Shown here in pieces: positions 1 through 10,165 of a stretch of 64,000 nucleotides of DNA (within the stretch, counting starts at the first letter, position 1; each line of letters opens with the position of its first letter). The translations under genes were made by a program, and so were the position numbers. The notes under the pieces are model-generated. The model ran no database searches, had not been told where the DNA came from, and worked only from the letters and a program-made list of their open reading frames with translations. Origin of the DNA: Macrothele yani (lineage: Eukaryota > Arthropoda > Arachnida > Araneae > Macrothelidae). The DNA lies in contig CM077024.1 in assembly GCA_039090855.1 (NCBI GenBank), forward strand, positions 61,341,594-61,405,593, read 5' to 3'.

Positions 1-55
1 TTTCCAGGCCTAATCGGTCTGGTAAAATCAGGTGGCTTAGATCTTTTCAAGGACT

Positions 56-1945
56 TTAATGGATCTGGAACATCGGTCTGCTGTCGGTCAAGAAATCCCG
101 GCGGCTGACGGGAACGGTCAGGAATGGCGGAAATCCGTCGGTCCGGAACGGCTGAAGTCTGTGGGTCCGGAAATCCTTGCGGCTGAGAAGAACGGTCAGG
201 AATGGCTGAAGTCTGGCGGTCCGGAAATCCCTGCGGCTGATAGGAACGGTCAGGAATGGCTGAAGTTCGTCGATCAGGAACGGCCGAAGTCTGGCGGTCC
301 GGAAATCCCTGCGGCTGATAGGAACGGGCTCCCCCAGGCTTTTGATATGGAGTCCCTTTGTGCTGGGGCCCGTTGTGTCCTTCCAGTATTCTTTTGGACG
401 GACGTGGCTCCGGCCACATCGTTTGCTTCCGCTTACGCCCGCGTGGCATGCGAGTAGCAGCAGGCATCGGCCCTGTTTGCCCTGAACGTAGGTTCCAGGG
501 GCGAACCCCGGGCGGATGCAAAGATTTCTGCCGTCGTCGCTGTTGTGGCGAAGCAGATTGGGAGACAAGTTACGTTTACGCCCAGCTTTTGGTGGTTCTG
601 GACGGTTTGTAATATTGAAATTATTGTTCATAACTGATAAATCAGAAATATCCGAAGCCTCTGAGTCGCTGCTGTAATTCAGTGGTCGTGCAGGGCGATG
701 TTTATGTTTGCCTATAGGAATACTTTCTGACGAGGTATTCAAAGAAGTAGGAGCCTGCGTTGGTGCAGAGTTATCAGGAAACGGCGCAGCAATAGTCTTG
801 GCAATGGTTGGAGGGAAAGGAACGATACTAGTATTCGAAGAACTTGAGTCGAACCTTGGTCTCAAGGGAGAATCAGGTTGCGTGTTTGGAAACCCGTCTG
901 GAGGAGGGGAGGGTGAAGAAAAAATCACTGGAGATTCTTCAAAAATGTTTGTTGATTCGTCCAAAATATCTGGTGGTCGATCGTGAGATATAGACTCGTG
1001 AGTCTGTGGAACAGAAGGTTGAGTAGGATTGATTATGAAATCGATATTTCGTTCCTGATACTTGCGACACTGATCAACGTGTACGTATTGAAATTGATTG
1101 TCAGGTTTTTCAAGAACAATGTTATTTTCAAACACATTTGCCACCCGATATGGACCTTCGTAGCTGGGTGCAAATTTCTTCACTAAAGTATGCGAAACAG
1201 AAGACTGGAAGTGCGTTTCCACGAGAGTGAGATCTCCAACGACAAGATCTGGTTCCCTACGCCTAGGATTATAATATCTTGCTTGAGCTGCTTGTGCTCC
1301 TAGCATTGTAACACGAGCTTTTTCTGCCATGATGCGTACTGATTGCGGAGTTGGTCGCTGGTTTAGTTCGTCGATAATCCCCGTTAAATTATCAAAAAGG
1401 GTTTTAATTTTGCGACCCAGAAAAAGTTCTGCAGGAGTAATTTTAGTAGATTCGTGGACAGACGAGCGGAGGGCGAACGCAAAAAGCTCCAAATGGTCAT
1501 CCCATCTTTCATGATGATCCATTACAAATGTAGCAATCATTTTCACTAGCGTACGGTTAACGCGTTCCGCAGGATTACTCTGGGGATGATATGGGGAAAT
1601 GAATTTATGTTTAATGTGTAGTCTCGCACACATTCTTTCAAAAATGTCAGAAATAAATTGAGGACCATTATCCGAAACTACTTTATTAGGTGCACCATAT
1701 CTAGAAAATACTTCATTAACTAATACATTACAAATAACTTCTGCCGTAGCGGCTTTAATGGGAAAAACTTCAACCCATTTAGAAAAATTATCAGTTAGTA
1801 CTAAAACGTAACGAGCTTTGTTTTTAACAGATAAAGGATAAGGTCCCAATAAATCTATTGAAATAATATCAAAAACATGAGAACTTGAACTAGATTTCAA
1901 GTGACCGGCCGGTCTTACATTACAGTAATTATTAATCTGACACAA
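56..1945 (-). pseudogene. Gypsy integrase with long C-terminal extension
   Basis: This is the integrase core that inserts the cDNA copy into chromosomal DNA. The catalytic residues are visible in DLLGPYP, VSDNGPQF and PAERVNRTL (D, D, E), with about 34 residues between the last two, near the usual 35. A GPY/F-type module (EGPYRV) follows at about residues 265-270, as in many Gypsy integrases. The rest is a Ser/Pro-rich stretch and then the repeat-encoded tail. The frame starts only after the zinc finger: a TGA at 1949-1951 replaces what by family comparison should be the first Cys of the HHCC finger. It is out of frame with the upstream RNase H, so it is expressed only if the breaks are bypassed, which is unlikely. 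Confidence 0.9.
60..330 (-). repeat. Minisatellite in the 3' part of the Gypsy element
   Basis: Imperfect tandem units of roughly 54 to 84 bp share the phrases ggtcaggaatggctgaag and ggtccggaaatccctgcgg. On the minus strand they are read in frame with the integrase and give repeats such as SRRDFRTARLQPFL, so the 629-residue frame carries a repetitive C-terminal extension. It may instead be untranslated DNA ahead of the missing 3' LTR. Confidence 0.75.
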
Positions 1946-2433
1946 GTGTCATGATTGAACGTATGCGAGCACACTTTGGTACGTGCCAGGCCAATAGGCA
2001 ACATCCCGCAATTTACAACGGGTCTTGCGAATACCTAAATGACCTGCAAGAGGTTTGTCATGGAATTCGTTTAAAAGGGCCATTCTGAGGGTTCGCGGAA
2101 TACATGGGCGAAACTCTGCCCTAGTAGTCCTAGATTTTGTATAATAAAGAAGACCCTCTATTACTTCAAAATGCTGTGACCTTCCAGCCAGAGAAGGATC
2201 ACTTTGTAGGGGCGAGCCCCGAAAGCAAAAAAATTATAGATATCCCCAAAATCTGGATCATTTATTAATTCTGCCATTATCTGCTCTCTGGATCTTATAT
2301 CAGCTATTAGAAGTAAAATCTGACATCCAGGAGTAGTTTCTGTGGGGACCCCACAAATCGGAACGCGAGACAATGCGTCCGGTAATTGATTCTTATGACC
2401 TGGCTGATATGAAATTTTGATATTGCTCTCTTG
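1946..2433 (-). pseudogene. Gypsy RNase H/integrase linker with zinc finger, broken
   Basis: Conceptual reading gives the usual PGHKNQ...DALSR phrase after RNase H, then a segment with HDKPLAGH and HLCQ that corresponds to the HHCC finger ahead of the integrase. Three lesions separate it from its neighbours: the TAA at 2434-2436 upstream, a one-base frame change near the run of seven A at about 2227-2233, and the TGA at 1949-1951 in the finger. A homopolymer slip fits the frame change. Apart from these breaks the encoded residues remain family-like, so the copy is inactivated but not ancient. Confidence 0.8.
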
Positions 2434-4227
2434 TTACTTCAGAGCCCACTTCATAAGTCTTTGAGATAGGTGCTTAGCAGAATTCAAATACTGAAGGGCA
2501 GAATGATCCGTAATTATGTTAACTGTCAATTCGTTAAGATAACATTGAAATTTATTCAGCGCATACACAACAGCAAGACATTCACGTTCCGTAGCTGAAT
2601 AATTGCGTTCAGCTTTCGCTAAAGTACGAGACGCAAAAGCTATTGGATGCCCAGCTTGTGACAAAACGCAACCAAGACCAACTCCGGATGCGTCAGTATA
2701 AATATCAAATTCTTTAGTATGATCCGGGAAAGCCAAAACCGGAGGCTGAGTCAACGCAGACTTCAGTGTTTCGAATGCAGCGTTAGCCTCAGGTGTCCAA
2801 ACAAACTTCTTGTATTTACGTTTTAAGGCATACAATGGCTCACAGATTGTAGCATAAGCGGGGACGAACTGCTGATACCATCCGGTCATTCCCAGAAAGC
2901 GTGATAGTTCTTTTGCTGTTTTAGGCCGAGGAAAGTCAACAATAGGCCTAATTTTTTCATTATCAGTAAATAAGCCGTGGAGAGTGATTTTCAACCCCAG
3001 ATATACAATCTCGTCCCTCGCTATCTGGCATTTACTAGGTTTTAACGTCAAGCCAGCATTGTATATGAGTTGGAACACCTGTTTGAGCAGAGAAAGGTGC
3101 TCGTCAAAAGTCTCGGATGTAATAATAATATCATCCAAATATACATGCACATGGGGACCCAGGACAGGTCTGAGAACCGTATCCATAAGCTTTTGGAAAG
3201 TAGCAGGTGCAGAAGCTAGTCCAAAGGGCATACGCAGATATTCATAAGCCCCAAAAGGAGTCACAAAGCCAGTTTTATCGACAGAGTCCGGATGTACTGC
3301 CACCTGCCAATATCCACTCGCCAAATCCAAGGTTGACATCCATTTGGTTGACAACAGGTCATTTAAAATGTGCGACATGACAGGTAGTGGATAATTGATC
3401 GTTTTTGTGACTTGGTTGAGCTTGCGGAAATCTGTCACGAAACGAAATTCATTGGGTTGTTTCTTTGGAACCAAAAAGGCAGGAGCAGCCCAGGCGCTTG
3501 TGGATTCCCTGATTATGCCCTGCTTAACCATTTCAGAAATTTGAAGTTGCATTTCCTGTTTTTTATGTGGAGCACAAGGGTAAGGTTTCGTCGCAATTGG
3601 TTTCGAACCATCAGTGTCAATGACATGATAAACCACCTGTGTGAAAACAAGTTGATCAGAAAATAAACCAGGGCTTTCCTGTAAAAGGAGAGAAAGCTGG
3701 TCTCGTTGCTTCTCATTCAATTGCTTACTCAATAACAAACTCGTTATATCTACAGGAACCGTAGGAATCATTTCGACAGGTTCCGGAAAGGAAATCACAT
3801 GTTGTGCGAAATTCAAAGTTATTTGAAACTTATGAATAAAGTCCATTCCCATTAGACATTTCACAGGTAGCTCGTCTATAAGCAGGAAAGAATGCGTAAA
3901 ACGAGCTTTTTCCAGCCCTAAAGATAATGTGACAGTTCCTGAGATACTGAAGATTTCGTTATTTGCACCTCGCAAATACTGCGTCGCAGGCTGAACGAGG
4001 ACTGCAGTAAAATTGTCAGTGCAAAACTTGGTATTTAGGGCTGATATTTCAGAACCAGTGTCGAACTTGGTCTCGACAATAATATCTTCAATTGTCAAGA
4101 ATACATCAGGCAACTGAGGAGTTTGAACAGTCACTAATACTGTTTTAGGGTCAGAATGCTTGGTATCAGGAAGCAGGACCGACCCTTGGTCTACTTCCTT
4201 TGGAGGTTTAAAGGAATCCTGGTTGGA
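2434..4227 (-). pseudogene. Gypsy pol: protease, reverse transcriptase, RNase H
   Basis: The frame is open from about 4227 and overlaps the end of gag by some 20 nt in the +1 frame. Protease is shown by FDTGSEISALN (aspartic active site DTG). Reverse transcriptase is shown by the RKLNQVT and LPVMSHI region and by the YLDD catalytic box in VYLDDIIIT. RNase H is shown by TDAS, ERECLAVVYAL and TDHSAL, the D-E-D residues. The frame stops at a TAA (2434-2436) just after WALK, where family members continue into the linker. Up to there the domains look undamaged. If translated, expression relative to gag would need a +1 frameshift; that is inference from the overlap. Confidence 0.92.
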
Positions 4228-5353
4228 TTATCATGTGGTCTGAAACCTCGACCCGCCGGGTATCGGGAAAATTTTCACGATGAGGAAAACTGCGTGAAAC
4301 CTGCATCGGGAACTCCGCGCGTCTGTTGACATTTTCATATCTATTACGTCTGCCCTCAGCACGGGCAGAAAAATCATCATTGCCCTGAGCATGAAAACGT
4401 TCCGAATGCTGCTGATTGAAACGGGGTCGAGCATACTGTGCGTTTGTACGATATCCCGAAGCTTGTTCAGAAACTCGCTGTTGGTTTGCCACTCTTCTGT
4501 GTGGTGGAACGTATGAATCTTGGGTGTGCACTTGTGTATGCTCGCGCTGAAAGTTATTATACCTATTATGCCGCTGAGGGTTTTCGTAATAAGTCTCGCG
4601 GGGCGCCCGAGCATGGTGAGTTGAACCATGTTTGCCATGTCGCTCTTCATACGTGCGTATGAGGCGAAGGCATTCATGAATTGTGGCAGGGTGTCGAACC
4701 TCAAGAAAATCTTGTAAGAATGGGTTGAGCTGCTGCAAGAGGGTATCCAACATGTCAACATGACTGGCTTGTGGATCCCATAGGTTATATAAGCGTGTAG
4801 TTTCCAACGCAAATGCAACAGGGCTATCATTGGGACCTTGCTGACGCGAAAAAAGCTGTTGTGCAAGGCTAGCTCGACTGAGGCCGAAAGGAAAGACCTC
4901 CAAAAATTCTGCACGGAAATTCTCATAATGAGAATCTGGGTTCGACATTCTCCACTGCCGATACCAGGTCTTAGCGGTATCCCTCAAGCAAGTGCCGGCG
5001 ATTTGGACTTTGCAGTCCTCAGGAATATTATATAGATCAAAATGATCTTCCAGATCTTCGAGGAACTTTAAGGACCCCTCCAAACCATTGAAATGAATTG
5101 TTCCTGCATGCGGCACGAAATGGGCAAGCATCCTGCTTCGCTGAGAGGATTCAACTCCCTCAGGTACGACCCGCGACTCAGAGTAATAGGAAGCTGGTAT
5201 ATTACGAAATTGTGAAGAATGCCTGGGTACGTGTAGATCCCTTATATCAAAGTGAGCCCCACAGGCTTCTTGCAGATGGTTAAGATTAATCCCATCACCA
5301 CCGAAACTTGTCTTAGGGTGGAAAATTGAAGTCGTCTCAGGTAGTGAAGACAT
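4208..5353 (-). CDS. Gypsy Gag
   Basis: This 381-residue protein is the structural capsid precursor. The central part (about residues 85-235) has the retrotransposon Gag pattern: a phrase beginning GLEGSLKFLEDLEDHF, then TAKTWYRQW, FRAEFLEVF and LQDFLEVRHP. The C-terminal 140 residues are rich in Arg, His, Asn and Gln and should bind RNA. I see no CCHC zinc knuckle, so packaging would rely on the basic tail. The frame is intact from its ATG at 5351-5353 to the TAA at 4208-4210. The ATG lies about 35 nt downstream of the primer binding site, which supports this start. It is the only intact frame left in the element. Confidence 0.88.
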   Translation of the reverse strand: MSSLPETTSIFHPKTSFGGDGINLNHLQEACGAHFDIRDLHVPRHSSQFRNIPASYYSESRVVPEGVESSQRSRMLAHFVPHAGTIHFNGLEGSLKFLEDLEDHFDLYNIPEDCKVQIAGTCLRDTAKTWYRQWRMSNPDSHYENFRAEFLEVFPFGLSRASLAQQLFSRQQGPNDSPVAFALETTRLYNLWDPQASHVDMLDTLLQQLNPFLQDFLEVRHPATIHECLRLIRTYEERHGKHGSTHHARAPRETYYENPQRHNRYNNFQREHTQVHTQDSYVPPHRRVANQQRVSEQASGYRTNAQYARPRFNQQHSERFHAQGNDDFSARAEGRRNRYENVNRRAEFPMQVSRSFPHRENFPDTRRVEVSDHMIIQPGFL

Positions 5354-5388
5354 GGGTAAGAATTGTCAAGATCTCGTGTTCGAGAAAA

Positions 5389-5400
5389 GTTCGGGCGCCA
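5389..5400 (-). other. Gypsy primer binding site (tRNA-Lys type)
   Basis: On the minus strand this reads TGGCGCCCGAAC, complementary to the 3' end of animal tRNA-Lys(UUU), which ends GTTCGGGCGCCA. It sits between the LTR and gag, where a primer site belongs. The same 12-mer occurs in the two miniature LTR elements of this window. Confidence 0.88.
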
Positions 5401-6160
5401 ATTATAATGAATAAGCTTTATTTGCTTTCCTGTAAGCTAATTATAATGAATAAGCTCTTTCTACCAGCTAGCTAATGATAATAATGAAGCTTTCCTACTG
5501 AGCTAAGTATAATGCTTCTGCTACTGAATGATATGCTTGTACTAAGCTTCAAATAGTGAATTCAAATGGTTGTTGTTACTAGTTAATTAAGAACATGAAT
5601 AAAGTCTCCTGCTAGTAGTGTAGTAATAGTATTGAACAAACTTATAACTGGTAGTAATGTTGCAGCAGTAATTAGAATGAATAAAGTCTTAACGCTGGTT
5701 GTTAATGGTAATAAACTAATGATATAAACCTAACAGCCAGACAGAGGTCTGACAAAAACTATTAATTGAGAAAGACGTACTTACTCAAAGCTCTTTTATT
5801 ATGTAACTCTTGGTCATCCAAAGCACACACACACAACTTGTTTCACAATAATGAAGAATCAAACTAATCACATAGAACGAAACTCTCTCCTTCACAACAA
5901 CAACGCTCCTCTAGTATAACAACAAACGATCTCCCTATAACAACAAAAGCTCTCCTTATAACAACAAACTCTCCCCCTCGCTATCGATGAACGCACCTAT
6001 ACATACTAGCTACCACCACGTCATGACTTACACTCATTGCCAGATCTCATTCATCGGGTGAAATAATATTTCGTTCAGTAAGAAGATAATTTACATAGTA
6101 AAATAAAATAACCAGAGATAGTAAAATCAAAAGGAAAGTGAATATAGGGTATACGTTACA
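5401..6160 (-). repeat. Gypsy 5' LTR (right boundary inferred)
   Basis: The inner edge is fixed by the primer site at 5389-5400. I place the outer edge at 6160 because the minus strand there begins TGTAACGTATACCC, a plausible LTR tip. The interior is AT-rich, with degenerate repeats of a phrase like ATTATAATGAATAAGCT (5401-5530) and three copies of a tataacaacaaa unit (about 5917-5970). The partner LTR is not in the window, so the boundary cannot be confirmed here. Confidence 0.5.
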
Positions 6161-7137
6161 AGTCTTGCATCGAAGACCAACCCTTTACGAACCCGATTCC
6201 GTGTACGACATTATTTCGACGAAGTCGAACCAATCATAAACACACTTAATTTTGAACAGTAAATGCATGAGCTAGCAATACTTGCTATTGCATGGTAATC
6301 AGTAACAATTCACGCGTTAATAACATCGCGTAAATGATTGTAAAATATGTTACCCGTTTTTTCAAACTGTTGTAACATACTGTTCCTGATTCTTTGTTGA
6401 TCATCTATTACCTGACGATGAAACACTTGGCGTTTTGAAAGATCTGATAGTGTGTGTAAGTGATCAAATAAAGGTTTTAATACAGGTTTCAGGTAGTTTA
6501 AGATCATTATTAGGTTTTGAACATCTAGATTCAAAAATATTGATCGTGTATAGACGGTACGATATAATCTGCTCAGTAATGTATCCATGGATTGGTGCTA
6601 ATGCACAGAAACCAACACATTTCTCCTTTCCACCCTTGTCCGAACATCATGAACGACAAAATCCCAGAAATTTAGTTTCTTTTTCGCATCATCATTGTAA
6701 AGTTGTTAACTTAGAATAGATACAGCCTGAAAGATTTTGTTATACAGTAAGGTGAACAGTTCTTTCTGAGCAAACGTTTTCATTGCTGAAGAGGCTGAAA
6801 TCTTGAAGAAAATGAATTTTGGATTCGGCTGCTTTCTGTGTCCAGCTCTATGAATTCCTTTTGTTTTAATGACAACAGTTAGTGCTTTATTGAAAAACTA
6901 GCTTCACAGTTTGTGAAGATAAATTGTTAGACAATTATCGTAATGCCCAATTTTGAAGTCTGTAAATTTAGTGAGACTGAGCAACATATAAAAAAACAGT
7001 TTCTGAGTCAGTTCAAGAAAATGGATAAATATAAAAATGGCATCGAGAACCATACGCTTCAGGTTACTCCAAACGCATAAATATGACTCAAATGATTTTC
7101 AAGTCAACAGCGGAAGTTACCATCTTTTTTGAAGGTA
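6161..7137. other. Unassigned AT-rich DNA
   Basis: No family is recognised. A 92-codon minus frame (6310-6588) has no motif I know, and I treat it as chance. Confidence 0.4.
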
Positions 7138-7149
7138 TAATGATCGGTT

Positions 7150-7250
7150 CTAGTATAAAACACCGACAGGTCAAAACATTGACAGGTCCAAATACCGACA
7201 GTTCAAAACGCCGACGATCATAACACCGACATTTCAAAACATCTACAATT
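7150..7250 (+). repeat. Foldback left-arm minisatellite
   Basis: Five to six units of about 16 bp resemble caaaacaccgacaggt. They are the reverse complement of the larger array at 13863-14092. Confidence 0.75.
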
Positions 7251-7320
7251 ATATAGACAATAGGCCAGCGAGTAGAGGAACTCTATTCCGAGCAATAGCA
7301 AAATCATAATAGGTGGTAAG

Positions 7321-9049
7321 TAAGTTGATGAATCTGTCAACCTGCACCGTATAGATGCAGACTTCGCAGGGTTCAACGGATCTCAATAGGTATGTTTACT
7401 AGCCGTAAACGCTACGATACCAGTCCCATCGGTATTTTCGACAAGGACACCAGGACGGGTGGCGCGAATGGGATAGTACCCAGATGGACCGTGTGTCCAT
7501 TGAGACCTCCCTGGGAGATTCGATCGCCACACGAACTATGGGCCGTTGACCTTTAATTCCATTTAAACACAGATACAAACACAGGTACAAGCTCAAAAAC
7601 AAGAAAATCGCACCTCTGTCACGGCATGCAAGCCCAGATGTGGTTATTACATCGACATATTTCTTACATTGCAATTAGCGGGTGTTCAGGCCGTTACAAT
7701 CAGCCAGAAATCAACCATAGCCGATCCTTCGTCTCTGCATCTCGACTTCTCTCTGGAGACTGGGGCATTTTGTCTCCAGGCTGGAATGATTGGTCTAGAG
7801 TTTAAGGAGGTAGCGATCGTTTGTCTTCTGGCATTTGGGGCAATGAGCTTCGTTGAAGCACTGTTGGTGTCGGTGAACCGCCTGACCGCAACGGGCACAC
7901 GACTCGTACTCTGCAGGGCACTTAGCTTTATGGTGCCCAAACCCTTTGCATTCGACAACTGGTTTTTCCTTAAAATTATCGGCACCTGAGAATTCTCCAG
8001 CCAAGCGCCACTTTGGATTTTTTGAGGCACATTCTGAAGTCCTCTGGGGCCATCTCGAGCACCCAGTGGACTGTGCCTTTATTCCCCCGAGGTTTGATGG
8101 GAAAGAGAACCCTGCAACTCTCTTGGTCCGCAAGTCCGTTTTTACTGAAGAAGTCGCGCTCAACGACCTCCGAGTCCTCTCTAGAATCCCCGTACACGAT
8201 TAGCCATGTCAGATTTTTCGCAGGTCCCTTCAGATGGTAAAATTCCTGCATGTAGCTCACTTTGTTAAAGGTTTCCACAATTTTTTTCATTCGATTAGCA
8301 CACACCTTCTGGCATTCGATTAGCACACCACCCTTACTCACACGTCTCATTCCCTTGACTTCGATCCCGAGTTTTCCCAGGTGGAAGTCAAGCTCCACTT
8401 TCTCTTTGAAATCGTTCGCTGAACGCTCTGTTTCCTTCGGATACAGTAGTACGGAATGCTGTGAACGCAGCTTGCGAGGTCCCTCCGTCTTCGGCTTTGC
8501 CGCGGCCGCTTCTGCATACGTCCGCTGTCCTGGCTCAGTAGACCCCTCTCTTTCCAATAGTCTTCCCGTCAGTCTTTCGATTTCCAGTTGCTGACTGACG
8601 ATGGCAGCTGCATTCGATCAAGAATCGGTCGCAGCTGCTTCCATATGTTGTGAGACACTCTAGTATTCGAGTTGTCCAGCAACTCGTTCATTTCCCTGAA
8701 CAACCCGAGGAACCCTTCCGAGCTTGCGCTCACTGTTGACTCAGTGTCCCCATCCCTCGTTGCCGGGTTCTAGGGATCCGGGCATAGTGTCCTGTGCCCG
8801 TCTGTTCCCGCGCTTGACCCACTCATGATGAGTGGGGAGACCGGCGTGACGTCGACGCGGCAGGAACTTGGATTGGTTGGAGCAATCAGCCCTTACAAGG
8901 GCTTTTTTCGTTCGTCAAACGAACTCGTCTGGTTGCAGGCGCACTTAAACACACGAACCTTACGTGCCTCCTGCGCTGTATTCGTACACCAGTAACTAAA
9001 TCTTCGCCTTCTCACTTTCCGGGGATAACCAATTCGCCGGTCATCAGTG
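7321..9049 (-). mobile_element. LINE ORF1-only insertion in the foldback left arm
   Basis: The insertion splits the foldback arm and is bounded by ggtggtaag at 7312-7320 and 9050-9058, a 9-bp target duplication that extends imperfectly to about 13 bp. The homologous right arm shows the uninterrupted sequence. Reading on the minus strand it holds a GC-richer 5' region (8560-9049), ORF1 (7795-8557) and about 470 bp with no reverse transcriptase. It is therefore an internally deleted or non-autonomous LINE. No poly(A) tail is present at its left (3') end. Confidence 0.7.
7795..8557 (-). pseudogene. LINE ORF1 (Gag-like, zinc knuckle) with frameshift
   Basis: ORF1 proteins of I/Jockey/R1-type LINEs bind RNA and carry CCHC knuckles after an RNA-recognition region. 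Here the N-terminal part (7976-8557) includes SQHSVLLYPKETERSANDFK and GVLIECQKVCANRMK, the usual pattern before the knuckles. The C-terminal part (7795 to about 7990) in another frame has CKGFGHHKAKCP, CARCGQAVHRHQQC and HCPKCQK, at least two knuckles. A one-base frame change near 7976-7995 separates them, and one Cys of the first knuckle appears to be lost (VVECKGFGH). It is non-functional as it stands. The exact LINE clade is not resolved without ORF2. Confidence 0.7.
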
Positions 9050-9343
9050 GGTGGTAAGGAAGATGACAATACCCAATCGATGGATGTGCTCCTACATAGC
9101 GGTGAACGACGGAAATTGGTTAATTCTTATTCCGACTCACACATTTTATTCCGAACGATGGCAACATGGGGGCACAAGTGGGCGGGTGATAAAGGAAGAT
9201 GACAACACCCAAAAGATAAATGAACTGAAGTTTACGTGCTGATAAAATTGAAAACTATGTACAAGAAACCTTCCCACACGTAACTCACTCGAAAAAACTC
9301 CGTAGTGTTTTTTAAGAACTTTTAATAAAGGCCATACGACTTC

Positions 9344-9395
9344 ACAATCCGTGAGATCCTTCGGGACACCTTGTTCCCATCTTCAGACAGATTGT
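9344..9395 (-). ncRNA. Hammerhead ribozyme motif, left arm, one core change
   Basis: This is the inverted counterpart of the motif at 9765-9816. The minus strand reads ACAATCTGT, CTGAAGA, a helix II of GGG/CCC, GAAG instead of GAAA, and ACGGATTGT. The A-to-G change next to the cleavage site should weaken or abolish activity. Confidence 0.6.
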
Positions 9396-9764
9396 CTGAG
9401 TCCTGTGCGTTCCCTATATATACACACTGAAGTTACAGCAATGACGCATGTCACAAATAAACATGCGCACACAGTTTTACTGTCCCTCCTAATGTTCTCA
9501 GATTAAGTAGAGACCTAAAACATTACAAAATTATAATAATTGTAAACACAGTGTTTACAATTATAATAATAATACACAGTGTTTACAAAATTATAATAAT
9601 TGTAAACACAGTGTTTACAATTATTATAATTTTGCAATGTTTTAGGTCTCTACTTAATCTGAGAACATTGGGAGGGACAGTAAAACTGTGTGAGCATGCT
9701 TATTTGTGACATGCGTCATCGCTGTAACTTCAGTGTGTATATATAGGGGACGCACCGGACTGGG

Positions 9765-9816
9765 ACAATCTGTCTGAAGAGGGGAACAAGGTGTCCCGAA
9801 AGATCTCACGGATTGT
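9765..9816 (+). ncRNA. Hammerhead ribozyme motif, type I, right arm
   Basis: Helix I pairs ACAATCTGT (9765-9773) with ACGGATTGT (9808-9816): nine consecutive pairs including one G-U. The core CTGAAGA is at 9774-9780. Helix II is GGGG/TCCC (9781-9784 with 9794-9797), closing a 9-nt loop. GAAA is at 9798-9801. Helix III is very short (AG with CT around two bases), and the predicted cleavage follows C9807. Very short helix III is known from hammerheads of Penelope-like elements. All core bases I can check fit the consensus. Confidence 0.7.
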
Positions 9817-10165
9817 GCAGTCGTATGACTTATTAAAAGTTCTTAAAAATCACTACGGAGTTTCTTCGAGTGAGTTACACGTGTGAAGGTTTCCTGTACA
9901 TAGTTTTTAACCCAAAAGATACTTATGTACTGCCCCCTAGGAGTGGACGATAGAACGTCATTAATTTTTATTCCGACCGATGGCAACGTCTGAGTGGATG
10001 GGTGGGAAGGGGGATGCATAGGTGTTGGATATGTCGATGCTTATGTGCTGCCCCTAGCGGTGAACGATGGAACTTTATTATTTTAATTCCGAGAGATGGC
10101 AACATCAGAGTGGATGCACAAATGGGTGTGTGATAGAGGAGCATGACAACAACCAAACGATGCTT

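Larger units (their letters stand above)
1..6160 (-). mobile_element. Ty3/Gypsy LTR retrotransposon, 3' end outside window
   Basis: Reading right to left on the minus strand, the element has a 5' LTR (about 5401-6160), a tRNA-Lys-type primer site (5389-5400), gag (4208-5353), a pol reading frame with protease, reverse transcriptase and RNase H (2434-4227), a linker with the integrase zinc finger (1946-2433) and the integrase core (56-1945). This gag-PR-RT-RH-IN order defines Ty3/Gypsy. No envelope frame is visible. The copy cannot produce a full polyprotein: pol has an in-frame TAA at 2434-2436, a frame change at about 2215-2235, and a TGA at 1949-1951. The 3' LTR would lie left of base 1. 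Confidence 0.93.
9219..9909. mobile_element. Palindromic Penelope-like insertion
   Basis: Arms 9251 to about 9560 and about 9598-9907 are near-perfect inverted copies. The centre contains repeated small palindromes (tgtaaacacagtgtttaca). The whole is bracketed by acccaaaagata at 9207-9218 and 9910-9921, a 12-bp target duplication. The foldback right arm shows a similar uninterrupted site (accaaaagatgcttatgtgc). A 32-bp asymmetric stretch (9219-9250) is at one end only. Each arm carries a hammerhead motif and a TATA-like ctatatata. Inverted terminal copies with hammerheads are typical of Penelope-like elements; no reverse transcriptase or GIY-YIG frame is present. Confidence 0.7.

Noticed and set aside
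1..6160. Possible endogenous retrovirus with envelope
   Set aside because: No third frame with signal peptide or transmembrane segments is seen downstream of integrase; the remaining sequence is low complexity and a minisatellite.
6310..6588. 92-codon frame in otherwise empty DNA
   Set aside because: No recognisable motif and no conserved context; equal-sized frames occur by chance throughout this AT-rich window.
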